Positions 23,073 to 34,222 of a DNA stretch of 64,000 nucleotides are shown one piece after another. The notes under the pieces were generated by a model. The model saw nothing but the letters and a program-made list of their open reading frames with translations, searched no databases and was not told where the DNA came from. The DNA comes from Pipra filicauda (lineage: Eukaryota; Chordata; Aves; Passeriformes; Pipridae): positions 7,783,049-7,847,048 of the forward strand of contig NW_024104365.1 of the NCBI RefSeq assembly GCF_003945595.2, in the 5' to 3' direction. Position 1 is the first letter of the stretch. Every line of letters begins with the position of its first letter. The translations under genes were made by a program, and so were the position numbers.

Positions 23073-23730
23073 ATAAGACTTTCAACTCAGGTTTAGTCAG
23101 CTCTTTATCCCCTCAACAAAGTAAAGTCTCTCAATGGGGTGGTACATCCCTCATACTCAGCAGAGAGAGGTCTCACTCTGCCTGTTTTGGAGCTTGGAAA
23201 CACACTCAGATTTTCTACTTCCTTGAAGACTTTGCTGTTGCTGGAACAATGGGATGATGTGGGACAGGCCTCTGCTTTTGAAGCTGTTCCAGCTCATACA
23301 AAGCAGCTAAAGAAAGGCCTGCAAGCAGCTCTCTCACGGGACTGTGCTAACGTAAGAGTTATGGCTTTATGTCCCTGAAGTTAATTCATTTTTCATTGCC
23401 TTATGAAAAGCTGAATATTTCAGCTTTACCCCGAAATGTGAGGGCAGTCTTCATTACAAGGCACCATGGGCCAATTCAGAAAGTGCTGGGATCTAAACCT
23501 TTCCCTATATCACCGTGTGGTTTTCAAAGGAAACGAGGAACCAACAAAAAAGTTAGAAGAACATGAGGTAGTGTTTGAGCTCAGGGGAGTACTAAAGACA
23601 GAAATATTTGCTAAGATTTTAGGCTCCTATGAGCTGAAATCAAACAGCATTAGAACCTATATTCTCTTGAAAATGCTACTGGATATAAAACTGACCAAGA
23701 CCTCCAAAAGACTCAGTCTTGCATGGTCCA
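23073..23730. other. Unique intergenic stretch
   Basis: No gene is seen. Two small plus frames at 23369-23750 overlap in different frames without a recognisable domain. Confidence 0.4.
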
Positions 23731-23795
23731 TGGCAGTGGGTCAGAACTAGATGACCTTAACCTTCTAACTCAAACCATTCTGTGATTCTATGACT
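23731..23795 (+). mobile_element. CR1 LINE 3' tip
   Basis: 'cagaactagatgacctta', 'ccttctaactcaaaccattc' and 'tgtgattctatgact' form a plus-strand CR1 3' end of about 65 bp. Confidence 0.88.
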
Positions 23796-24011
23796 ATTGG
23801 TAGTAGGATCTTCTTAGTGCTCTGAGGAGATTCTGGGCTGTCAAAGGTCCTCTGTGTTCAGCAAAAATCCGTTATCTCCTTCAAATCTTTGCACTTTAAC
23901 CTGTATGAAGCCACATCAGTGCAAATCTTTGTTCTTTTCTCCCAATGAGCTAAAAATCTACTATTGTTCATGGTGTCAGAAGGTAATGCTCCCTCCCTAC
24001 AGTGCAGCAGC

Positions 24012-24110
24012 TATTATTATTATTATTGTTATTATTATTATTACTCACATCTTTTCCCACTGTACCCTCACTTCTCCTAATGAATAATAATAACAACAAT
24101 AATAATGATA
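24012..24110. repeat. Inverted (TTA)n / (TAA)n microsatellite pair
   Basis: A TTA-type array at 24012-24044 (with one G) and a TAA-type array at 24079-24110 are separated by about 35 bp. They are near-perfect reverse complements, so they could fold into a stem of about 30 bp. Confidence 0.88.
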
Positions 24111-24399
24111 AAAAAAATCAAAATTCAGATTCTGCCCTTTCTAATTACAAATCACCACCTGTGGTAAAATTATGGAAAAACAGATGAGCATTTCATTCCA
24201 GCAATAGCCTTAAAACAAGCAGCAGTTCCAACTGCCACTGTGATGTATAGACACGGTGCAGGGCAGATGAGGGATTAATTAGGTCTGTCCCTGCACATTG
24301 CCAGGGGAGCACTTCTGTAGAGGTGATTGAAAACTGGAAAGAGTGGCATTAGTCTTCATTGTTGGTTAAAGGCAACAAAAATAAAGATGCAATTGAGTT

Positions 24400-24660
24400 G
24401 ACAAAGCTTCCAGGTATGTGGCTGAGTCATTTGGAGGTGTCAAAATGATCAAACCATAATTAATTAGCTAAAGTGCTATATTTAATTCCTCAACTTTAAT
24501 GAAGATTTCTGCAGCTGAAAACAAACAGCAACACCATTTGTTTCTGAAGGGAAGGAGCGGAGAGCACCGAGGGGATGACGCCAAAGTTTAACGACGCCTT
24601 TATAATCAAGCCCATGTTCTTAATCTTATTGTCATCTTCTGTACAGACATAAAAACCCAG
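24400..24660. other. Candidate conserved non-coding element
   Basis: A repeat-free block with dense A/T homeodomain-like words (cataattaattagctaaag), an E-box (gcagctg) and an AP-1-like tgagtca. Next to it is an unusually CpG-bearing patch (gaagggaaggagcggagagc, gatgacgccaaagtttaacg). The pattern resembles developmental enhancers, judged by appearance only. Confidence 0.33.
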
Positions 24661-25371
24661 TGCTGTGTGCATTCATATTAGAACTGCAATTATGAGACCA
24701 GAAGTGACTGTGAAACCAAAGGTTTATTATTTTCAAGTAATAAAACAGAATATAGGGGAAAAAAATGCAAAAACAAAAAGCAAAAACCAGTATTTTCTAA
24801 TATTGATCTCCAGGGTTGACATCGTAGAGACACAGAAGACGTCGGTGGCAGGTAGTCTAAATCTGTGTCTCAGGAATTGAATGCAGCTTGTTCCAAAGAG
24901 AAGAAATTTGCGATTTATGAGTTAAGAATTGAAAGAGTAAAATGTGAGTTTTGATCCCAGTTCTGCCACAGTCTGTGAGACCATGGATAACCCCAACCTT
25001 GGGATTTAGGCTGGGGGAAGATCTGGTTGAAACCCCCAGGCAGTATTTCCTGAGTAAGTATTTATTCACAACTGTAAGAGGTTTCTTTCTTTTTAGCTCT
25101 ATCACCTTCCACCTCAATCCATAACGTGCCCTAATCAAGACCTGCAGAGACTGAACCTCAAACATTCCATGATATATGTCCTGTGCCACCTCATAAATGG
25201 ACACCAAGAGCTCTGGAATAGACATTTTCCCACTCCATGCACGTACAAAAACACACAAACAAATGTGCTGTTGCACCTGTGCACTTACTTCTCAAACTGA
25301 AAGTCACTTTTTCCAAGATACTTATTGTTCACATGCAGGATTTATGTAGGAATGGCTCTTCTCAGGTGATA

Positions 25372-25740
25372 AGAGGGCTGGAGCATCTCTGATATGGAGA
25401 CAGGCTGAGAGAGTTTGGACTGTTCAGTCTGGAGTAGAGAAGCTCCATGGAGTCCTTAGAGCCCCTTCCAGTACCTAAGGGGGCTCCAAGAGAGCTCAAG
25501 AGGGACTTTGGACAAGGGCCTGGAGCGACAGGACAAGGGAGAACGACTTCAAACTGACAGAGGGCAGGGTTAGATGGGACACTGGGAAGAAATTCTTGGC
25601 TGTGAGGGTGTTGGGGCCCTGGCACAGGTTGCCCAGAGAAGCTGATCTAGTGGAAGGTGTCCCTGCCCATGGCAGGGGGATTGGAACGAAGTAAGCTTTA
25701 AGGTCCCTTCCAACCCAACCTTTCTATGGTATGATGATGA
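25372..25740 (+). mobile_element. CR1 LINE 3' fragment (about 370 bp)
   Basis: It begins in the ORF2 end/3' UTR ('gagggctggagcatctctga', 'ttcagtctggagtagagaag') and passes 'cagtacctaagggggctcca'. It ends 'ggtcccttccaacccaacct' with a decayed terminal repeat. Part of the usual block before 'gatctagtggaaggtgtccc' is deleted. Plus strand. Confidence 0.94.
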
Positions 25741-26289
25741 CTTTACATTGAAACACACCTTCTGTTTACCTCTTTTGTAAAACAGAGATCTTTCTTTGGT
25801 AATCCTGGAAATGTAGATGGTAAGTTTTCCAAAATGATACCTGGCTGTGTAATGGGCAAACATACAGCACCTTGAATGAACAGTTACCAGCAGCTTCCAC
25901 AACACCGCTGACAGAATCAGAAATAAGAGCTGAAGAAGCTTTGATCCTGGTGCATATATAATAATAGCACAAATGGCTTTAATCAGTGAAAAGCATCATC
26001 TAATGTGTCATCAGCATCTAATAATTTAATCATCAGTGTCTTAGGCATTAGACAGTATTTTGAAATGTCTCCTCTCCAACAATCTGTGGCTGGGATAAAC
26101 CGTATGGTACAACATTGTGATGTTCAACGACTCATTCCTGCTGCTGGCATTCCCATCCTTGTATAAACCAGAGGGATGGGAAGATGCTTTCTCCCACAAA
26201 GGAATTACAGGATTAGCTGACAGTCAAGGTCTTAGTAGGAAGGCCGGCTAATGCATTGTTTCATCTGCAATGCTAAATGTGAGCAGTGT

Positions 26290-26575
26290 TTCACTCTTAC
26301 CCAGCAGCTGTTACCTCTTCCATAAGCTGTTAAAACTCCCTCGTTATTCCACGCAGCCAGGCCAGGCCCATTTCCTGTGCAGTTGTCATGTCCTTAACAT
26401 ATTATGACATTACAAACTTTATTAGTATATTTGCAGTGCCTTTTTATTTTTTATTAGCTAATGGGCTGCTTGCGTACACCCTATTTGCTTAGTCTTTCAG
26501 AGCTCAGCCTATAAAATGGTCAAACGTGATCCCATCTGGAAGCCATTAAAGATCAATAGAGATGGAATCTGAAGA
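26290..26575. other. Candidate conserved non-coding element
   Basis: A repeat-free block with mixed composition: 'ccagcagctgttacctcttc', 'ccctcgttattccacgcagc', 'tttattttttattagctaat' and 'gatcaatagagatgg'. These include an E-box, SOX-like attgtt/tcgttatt words and TAAT cores. It stands out from its surroundings in lacking simple repeats and CR1, and it is followed by a G-rich tract. It could be an enhancer. Confidence 0.33.
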
Positions 26576-26584
26576 AGAAAGAAT

Positions 26585-26606
26585 GGGGGAGAGGGTGGGG
26601 GGGGGA
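26585..26606 (+). repeat. G-rich tract with G-quadruplex potential
   Basis: Runs of five, three and nine G with short linkers lie within 22 bp on the plus strand, enough to form a four-run G-quadruplex if the last run splits. Confidence 0.5.
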
Positions 26607-27986
26607 AGGAAAAATCTACTATCAAAACAATTGCGAACAAAAACCTGTCAGCTTCTGTCTTCAAATCCAGGTGTGATAAACCTCATCACACTTGCAACGT
26701 GACAAAAAGCACCATGGTCTTGTTAACATCAGGAACAACTAATCTAGTTGAAAGGAATCATAAATATGATTAAAGCCCATGATTTCCTGGATTCTTTGGG
26801 AAAATGGAAACCTTTCTAGCATCACTGTGTTCTTCTGAAGGGCTGGGCTCAGAGAAGGAGCTCAGAGGACCAACTGCTTCTGTGACAGAAATATGAGTTA
26901 TGGTGACATGCCCCTCTACCACTTTCATGGCTATGTCAAAACATCTGCAGACATTACCATGGCAGGATTGTGCCCAAAATGAAGGAATTTCATGGTGAAA
27001 TGCAGGTTATGGCACCCAGACTTTTAAAACCCTATATGGCCCCAAAGAAAATTAACTCTGCATCTTCAGTACTTAAATATTTTGGCAAATAAGTAGGTCT
27101 CCAAAGGTTTTGAAGTGTTCCTGCACTAGATGAGGTGCTTGGCCCCGCAGGCGCCACCAAGGCAGTCACCACACAGAAAGGGAGAGAGGACTGGAGGTTT
27201 TGCAGGAGGAAAGGGGATTGTGAACATGATTCTTCCACGGGCTCATCCCTGACCCAGAACAAAAATCAGCTTTGGGCACAGCATCCAGCCAGCGAGACAC
27301 GCTCAGGGCTGGCACTTGCCTGTGGTGTGGGCACCGAGTGTTTCACCCATTGTGGTGAGGGCTGTGCTCGTTTTGGGCACGTCTCAATAGCTGCTGCCTG
27401 GGGACCTGAAACAGTAAAAACAGAGGCAACCACACTTACCTGGGCTGTGTGTGCTCCCCTCTGACTTCAGATGCCTCTAGCACAGACGGCTGTGTCTGCT
27501 TTAATCACTTTACAGTCACAGAGAGAAGCAGACATTTCCAGGGCTTGACCCACCTGACCTGCTTTAGAAACGTGCCTCGGGATGAGACGAACTGTATCCT
27601 AGAAGGACCTTTTCCCCTTCTGTGTCTCTGAAGGCAATTCAGGTGCTTAGGTCAGGTGCAAAATGCCTGCTCTGGAGACAAGTGACACCCAGCCAGGATC
27701 CCTGTGGTCAGTGGTTACAGCTATTCTAGAAAACTAAAGGCTGCTAAATTTGAGCCAACGGTCACCATCTACCTCTGACCACACAATCAAATTCCCTTCA
27801 CTCTAAACAACTGTGGCTATTTCTAAAATACTTGCTAAGATGGTCTTTGCTTAAACCTTGTCCCTAACTGGGAGATCTTTGAGTCTATGCAGGAACAAAG
27901 AAATTTGCCCAGAGTTTAAGACTCACCCCCTTGCAGAAGTACGTATTCTATGGAGTTTTCTCTCAGTGTGGGACTACAGAGAGGCT

Positions 27987-28430
27987 TGGAGTGACTCATT
28001 TCAGCCTTGAGAAGAGGAGGCTCTGGGGGAATCTTGTACATCTACACAGTAGTGGAGAATAAATCATAGAATCATGAAATCACGGAATGGTTTGGGTTGG
28101 GAGTGACCTCAAAGATCATCTAGTTCCAAATCAGACAGAGCTGGACTCTTCTCAAGGCTATCTGGTGAAATGGCAGGAGGCAATGGACATAAACTGAAAT
28201 ACAGAAAATTCTGCTTAAATGTTAGAACCCCCTTTTTTTACTATCAGAATGACCAAGCATTGTAACAGGCTGCCTAGAGAGGTTGTGAAGTCTCCATCCT
28301 AGGAGATATTTAACAGCCAGCTGGACGTAGTCCTGGGAAACTCCTTCTGACTGATCCCTTGCTCTGAGAAGGAGAGTCATCCTAGATGATCTCCAGAAGT
28401 CCCTTTCCACCTCAAACTCTAATTTTGTGC
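27987..28430 (+). mobile_element. CR1 LINE 3' fragment interrupted by another CR1
   Basis: Sense landmarks are 'cagccttgagaagaggaggc' on the left, then on the right of the insertion 'gctggactcttctcaaggct', 'gtaacaggctgcctagagag', 'agctggacgtagtcctggga' and 'gatgatctccagaagtccct'. It is the same subfamily type as 10339-10619. The element is split by the minus-strand CR1 tip at 28063-28129. Confidence 0.9.
28063..28129 (-). mobile_element. CR1 LINE 3' tip nested in another CR1
   Basis: 'atcatagaatcatgaaatca', 'ggaatggtttgggttggg' and 'aaagatcatctagttcc' form about 67 bp of a minus-strand CR1 3' end. It lies inside the plus-strand CR1 27987-28430, so it arrived later. Its subfamily is the 'gggttgg' type. 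Confidence 0.9.
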
Positions 28431-29647
28431 TTTTCTTCTGGTGTAACAAATGGAATCCAACCCCATAATGCTGTCCTTGAGCTATTGTGCTGAAGGACTG
28501 TCATATCTGGAGGAGTTCAGCTTCACAGGAGATGTTGTTTTGGCCAAGCAGAGTGTGCAAATAAGTTAATTAGATCAGTGTTCAAGGGATGTACCTGAAA
28601 CACTGCTCCAGTCCCATCACCCAGGAGTACTTAAATACTTTTTACCAATGAAACAAATTTGATGGAAGCTGCAGTCCAGGTGTCTCCATGGCATATTCAC
28701 TAAGGCACCTTGTTAAAGCTGTTTACACCCCTCTTCTGACTTCAAGAGAGAGATCTGGACCTAGTAACACAACAACCTAAATGTATGTTGTAGAAAACAG
28801 AACACCCATGCCATCTCTTATTTTTTAATAGAAGCTCTTGCGTTTCATTGAAAAATATTTTAAAAGAAATGTAAGCTTTTTAAAATTAGATACTTGGAGA
28901 AGAAAAAAAAAGAAAATAGCAAATTCAGCCTTATATTGACTTCATACAAGTCTTTTTCATTTTTTCCCCTCTTGATTAGATGGCAAACCTGAAAAATCAG
29001 ATTTAAGAGAGATGTACTCCTGAGTCCTAAATTTGTGCCTTGTCTATTGTGATATAGTATGGACAAATTTGGTGTGACTGCTACTGCTAATCATATTCTT
29101 CCTCTTTTGACTGACAGTTCTGGAGACAGTTTTCAGCAGTGTTAGACCTACTTTTGGAAAAAACCAAACAATCCAAAGTAATACAATGCAGCTCATCTTC
29201 TTACTCATCTTTTCCTCCGGCTTCTGATGCATCCACAAGTTCTAAGGAAAATTTCACTCTCAATAATTGAAAATCACCCTTCTAAACATTATGTAAAATA
29301 ATAGTAATTATAATACAACACTGATGATGATGATGATAACAGTAAGAGGAGGAAAAAGAAGAAGAAGAAGAAGATGATGAAGAAGAAGAAACTCAAAGAT
29401 TTATACCTACAATTTGGTATTTAGAGGAAAAGGGTGTTTTCTGTTAGGCCATTGATTGTTAAAAAAAAAATCGAAAGAGAGGTCTAAATAACCACCCTGA
29501 ATAACTCTTGAAGCTTTTAACTGGAGCTAAAGAAAACCCTTCTCTACACTGGACACAGAAGCTGTCTTAGACTTAAGACATTTTGAAGTGAACTAGAGAG
29601 AGAGAATACAGTGTGCATTTAAAATAATAATATTCAAAAAATTCAAA
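28431..29647. other. Intergenic stretch with GAT/GAA microsatellite
   Basis: No gene is seen. It contains the trinucleotide array at 29322-29391 and A-rich runs at 28900-28915 and 29461-29470. Confidence 0.45.
29322..29391. repeat. (GAT)n/(GAA)n purine-rich microsatellite
   Basis: Five GAT-type units are followed after a short gap by an array of GAA units interrupted by GATGAT. The GAA part is all purine on the plus strand and could form triplex DNA. Confidence 0.88.
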
Positions 29648-29703
29648 GCTTGAACTTGATGATATTAGAGGTCTTTTTCAACTTTAATGTTTCTATGTTT
29701 CTA
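29648..29703 (+). mobile_element. CR1 LINE 3' tip
   Basis: 'cttgaacttgatgatattag', 'aggtctttttcaacttta' and 'atgtttctatgtttctac' form about 55 bp of a plus-strand CR1 of the 'ttagaggtcttttccaacc' type, decayed. Confidence 0.85.
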
Positions 29704-31589
29704 CTGTATGATCTGTCCAGGAATACGAGGGATTCAAAGAAGAGTGATGAGGCAGAATTACATTTAGCAATGGGAAAGAAAAGCAGGAGATTCGTGGGAC
29801 AGCACTTTGGTACCAAAGCAATGGCCACTGCAGGCAGAAAAAGCAGACCACTGTTAGATTTTGCAGGAGATTCCTTGACAGCTGAGGTCACCAAACTGCC
29901 CAGGTAAAAAGGAAGCACCTGAGAATATTTGGGATTTTCCAGCACCAGGAGAAGGAATGTGCAGTTTAAAAATACTGCCCTTCAATGGGAGAAAATGTGT
30001 TTCTATTAAGGGACCAGAACTGTGCTACGCCTGTTGGAATTTTTGCTTGTGCACAGGAATTTAGCTCCAGGTTCATGTCTGTCACTAAAATTGACAACTG
30101 CCTATGGCTCTCTACAATTGAAACGTAGATCTTAAATTTCACATCATTATCCAAATAAAATATATCTGCCAAGGGGGACTGGTATTACACAGTTACAGAA
30201 CTGTGATACCAGTTGTCTGATTAACATATTGAGAGGAATATAAGAATTTCTCACCTATTTTCCAGAGGGAGACTGACTGGGGAGCTTGTGGTAAAGAGAC
30301 TAATTGAACATCCTCCCTCTGCTAAGTACAGAGATGCCCAGAAATATGTCTTCTCTATGCAAGCAGGTTTTCCCTCTGCATATTCCATTTGGTTTTTAGG
30401 ACACTAAAGAGCAAAATCATTAAATCTTTTTTTTTTCACCTCTTTTACTAAAAAAGATTTAGGCAAATTTTCACGTTAAAAAGTCTGTGAATTTTCATAG
30501 AAAGGTTTCTTATAACTGCATTAAACTGCAAAGAGATTGTGTCTTACATAGAGAAGTTGCTTTTGGAAAGAAAAAGTTCTTTTTCAGTGGATATCAATGA
30601 AGTGGAGATCAGAGAAAACCTGGCCAAGCTTCATTCAGACCCTGAAATATTAATAACTGAGACAGCTGTGAATTTACACATGACAAACAAAGTCCAGTTC
30701 AGAACTGGATCCACATTTCCTGTGTGACTGAGGTCAGGATTTTGGATCAGTTCATCAAAGCAGCTGGTCATGGAGGATGCTCTGAACCAAACCTGCCTCT
30801 GAAGTTCTTTCAGGGTTTGTGTCGAAATGCTCGTGGCATACCAGAGAGATCCGCTTTCATCTCTTCTGTTTTGCCAGGATTTGAGAAATACAAAACTGGG
30901 TCTGAGGACCCAGACACAGAGCAGAGTGTTGCTGTAAGTCAGCTGAGTCACAGTAGGAGTTTCTGTGCACATTCTTAGCCCGTGACATACGTGAGCTAAT
31001 GAGAATCATGTTACCTTCTAGTGAAATAAGTTTAAACTGGCACAAATTACCTGCACAATTGCCACAGATGAAAAACATGCCCACAGACTGTTGACACCAA
31101 TAAGTTGATGTATCATCTCCTCTATCTCACCCTGCAGCCAAATGGACCCATTCCAGGTTTATTCTACCTTGGACAGTGAATAGAATTTGACCCATACCCA
31201 GGCCTGTGCAGGTATAGCTCTTCTACTTGCAGCCTCCTAAAAAATAGAGGCTGCCAGAAAAAGACTGCAGCCAGCAGGTCAAAGGAAGGGATTATTTCCC
31301 ACTCTTTGGCTCTCATGAATAGTCTGAATATTCTGCTTTCAGGCATCTGAACAGTCTGCCCAATTCTGTACTTCTTTGTAGAAGAGAGAGATTGAAAACT
31401 GGAGAAAATCCAAGAACAACTAACACAGAGCTTCAACATGCAAAGATGTGTGAAAAGATGTGGAGGGCACTGTGTTTAGCTTGAGAACAGGAAGCTAAAT
31501 AGGATTCTAATTGGTTTGCTTTCAACTACCTAAGGCGGAGTTTTTGAGAGATTAAGTCTTATTTCTTTTTCCTTGGAGGTGTTAGGAAC
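29704..31589. other. Unique intergenic stretch
   Basis: No gene is firmly supported. An open frame ends at 29907 between a plausible splice acceptor (29719-29720) and donor (29906), discussed in the findings. Other small frames at 30539-30978 on both strands show no known domain. Confidence 0.4.
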
Positions 31590-32209
31590 CTCCTTATTGT
31601 AATTTACTTTCTAATAGTCCTCAGGAACCTTCCACAATGGCTGTCACCTTTCAAAGATAAATCAAAATATCCTTGAAATTACCTTGTCCAGATAGTTCTG
31701 CACTCAAGGGCACATCCCATCAAGTCCTATGGACATGTGTATGTTCAACTTGTTTAAATGTTCCTTAACCTGAGCCTCCTCCTCTGAAGGGGAGTCTTCC
31801 CTGCTTTGGAATTTCCCTCTGGTCTTGGGGCCCTGAAATTCGTGAAGGGCATCTGACTGGTAAATACAGATGAAGAAGGTATCAAGTACTTCATCTTTTT
31901 CTATGTCCTTTGTCACCAGGTTCCCAATTCCATTCAAAAGCACCCTGACCTTCTCCCTGGTCTTGCTTTTGATGTATATGTGATTGTAGGAGTTTTTCTT
32001 GTTCAACTTCCAATCACCTGGGAAGTTCAACTCCAGGGTTTGTTTTTTTTTTTTACTGGCCTTGTCCCTGCATTTGGACATTGTCACTTGTCCCAGATCA
32101 CCCCACCCTGCTTCCATCTCTTGCATTCTTTCTTTTGAGTTTTTTTGAGCCTTTGATTTGAGTTTTGTTGGGAGCTCCTTGTTTATCCATGCAGTCCTTC
32201 TGTCACCTT
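31590..32209 (-). pseudogene. CR1 ORF2 remnant, linker and start of reverse transcriptase
   Basis: The minus-strand translation gives TAWINKELPTKLKSK, then KTREKVRVLLNGIGNLVTKD, DEVLDTFF, VKEHLNKLNIHMSIGLDGM. This is the CR1 ORF2 region between the endonuclease and the reverse transcriptase, ending at RT block 1 (family form KSMGPDGIHP). About 165 codons stay open until a stop after GLDGMCP. Beyond that, a decayed match to the next ORF2 block (phase of 'IIFERSW..GEVPEDWKKANV') runs to about 31590 with stops. The 5' side abuts another CR1 at 32210. It is a non-functional fragment with no 3' UTR of its own. Confidence 0.92.
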
Positions 32210-32492
32210 TAGAATAGAATATTTTCAGTTGGAAGGGACCTGTAGTGATCATCTAGTCCACCTGCCTGACCACATCAGGGATGACCAAAAATTAAAGCAT
32301 ATTAAAGGCACTGTCCAAATGCCTCTTAAACACTGACAGGGATGTGGCATCAGAAACCTCCCCAGGAAGCCCCTTGTAGTGTTTGGCCACCCTCTAGATA
32401 AAGAAATGTCCAGTCTAAGACTACCCTGGTGCAGCCTTGAACCATCCCCAGGTGTCCTATCACTGCATAGCAGGGAGAAAAGCTCAGACAAA
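32210..32492 (-). mobile_element. CR1 LINE 3' end, 'GAATAGAATA...CAGTTGGAAGG' subfamily
   Basis: 'tagaatagaatattttcagt', 'tggaagggacctgtagtgat', 'catctagtccacctgcctga', 'aatgcctcttaaacactgac' and 'gtgtttggccaccctctaga' mark a distinct CR1 subfamily with a GAATA-type terminus. It is minus strand and its 3' tip touches the ORF2 remnant at 31590-32209. Confidence 0.92.
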
Positions 32493-34157
32493 AGAAAAAG
32501 CATGATACTGTACTGTGTCAGGCAGACTCAGTAATCCTTGGACAGAAAAACATAGGAATGAAGTGGACAATCAAGAAACTAGTTTTGCTTTTGTGTATTG
32601 TTAAGATTAACACCAGTCCACCATGGCTCATTTGCACTGCCTGGCTCTTAGAGGGATGTTATAAATTGGATGTAGTTCAGAGAATACACTAAAGTGGGAT
32701 AATTAAGGGTCTCATTTTGTCTAATGGTCTGCAAAGAAGATTGCAAGAAGGTTTTCCTTTAGAATATGTGTTTCATAAATAAAATATAAGGTATTAAGTA
32801 AACCTTTTATGTAACTGAGACTTTTGATAGTAGATGACAAAGTTAGTCAGGGAAAAACAAGAAGAGAACACCAATGCTTATCATGGCCAAGACATGACAT
32901 AAACATCAAAAAGGTGACGTGAGTGCTTCCATTTTTGGTATTTTCATATAAAGAAAGGCTGGCTTACCAAGGGATGTGTTTTAGCCAGAAATGGATAATT
33001 GGCTCAAAACAGATGTTAATAGGTAAAACTTTATCACCTGTTTTACACAGAAAATTAGATTCAACAATCAAATGTGTTTTTTTTCTTTTCTGGCTATAAA
33101 AATACGTGATTGCTTCCAGAGTCAGAACATTGCTTATTGAGGGGGTTTCATATTGTTTGCAGAGGAAAAACATTAGAAAATGAGTAGCCACAGGAAAATC
33201 TGCCATTAGAGAATCTCCAATAAAGAGCTACTCATGTCCTGCAGGAGGCTGTAGTTTCTCTGGGAAAAGGAATGTCTTTTAATATATACCAAAACAGAAC
33301 CCATCACCATGTTTTCTGAGACCTTAAAAAGGTTTAAAATAAACACAGTTCTTAATTTCTAGTAGTTTCAGAAGCCCTAGACAGGCTTTTGGGTTCTAAC
33401 TTGGTTGTCTTCCATAGACAGATTGGACTCCAGACACCTTCCACACTCACAAGATGATGTGAACATTGTGCAGGTTTGTGGGGAAAAAAAAGGAGTTTGA
33501 TAGTAAGGTGTGTTCTGAACATTAATTCTAGAAAATACTCCTTTATGGGTTCTGTTGGTCATTTGGGTCTCATTTTCAAGCCCTTATTAGAATAAAAAAA
33601 AGGAGTACTGGGAAAAGAAAAAAAAAGGTGACAAGAGAAAATGTTCTGTTATGCTGAGCCCCTTTCCATTTAATTTAGTCTCACAAAGAGGCATTTCCAG
33701 TCACAGGCACAGCAAATACTGAGTCACTCCAAGATCTTGATTCACTGCCATTTATCTTCTGCCCCAGAAGGAGACAACTGTAATTGAACACTTACAGTGT
33801 CAAAATGCTCAACAAATTATTCTGATCTTTTTAATCTCTTCAACAGCTTTTTTGGTCTTTCAACAGTTCATTCTATAGGGAAGAATCAGGAATTTTCCCA
33901 TCTGTTGTAAAAGTAAATGATTTGAACCTGCAAATAATTTCAGACTTGGTGGAGACACAGAGACTGTGATGAGCTGTTAATGTGCCAGTATTTGACATCT
34001 CCTCCTGGTCTTAGGGTACTTTATAGCAGATTTTTTTTTTTTTTGGTTCTTATTCTTTAACTATGAAATGGAATCACTGAATACGGATTTGCAAATGACA
34101 ATACAATTATATAGGTTTATACATCAGGGATTCATAGTGTAACAAACACTTGTAGCA
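32493..34157. other. Unique intergenic stretch
   Basis: No gene is seen. The 33650-33850 block (cacagcaaatactgagtcac, ccatttatcttctgcccc, actgtaattgaacactt) is repeat-free and could be conserved. T-rich runs lie near 33071-33085 and 34031-34044. Confidence 0.4.
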
Positions 34158-34222
34158 GTTGAGGGTTGGAACTACATGGTCTTTAAAGGCTCTTCCAACC
34201 CAAACCATTCTGTGATTCTGTA
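34158..34222 (+). mobile_element. CR1 LINE 3' tip
   Basis: 'gttgagggttggaactacat', 'ggctcttccaacccaaacca' and 'ttctgtgattctgt' form about 65 bp on the plus strand. Confidence 0.9.

Larger units (their letters stand above)
23796..25371. other. Intergenic stretch with inverted TTA/TAA microsatellite and candidate conserved block
   Basis: No gene is supported. It holds the microsatellite hairpin at 24012-24110 and the candidate element at 24400-24660. A 139-codon minus frame (24857-25276) has no recognisable domain. Confidence 0.4.
25741..27986. other. Intergenic stretch with candidate conserved block
   Basis: No gene is supported. It contains the candidate element at 26290-26575 and the G-rich tract at 26585-26606. 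Two short plus frames at 27135-27631 in somewhat GC-richer DNA have no recognisable domain. Confidence 0.4.
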
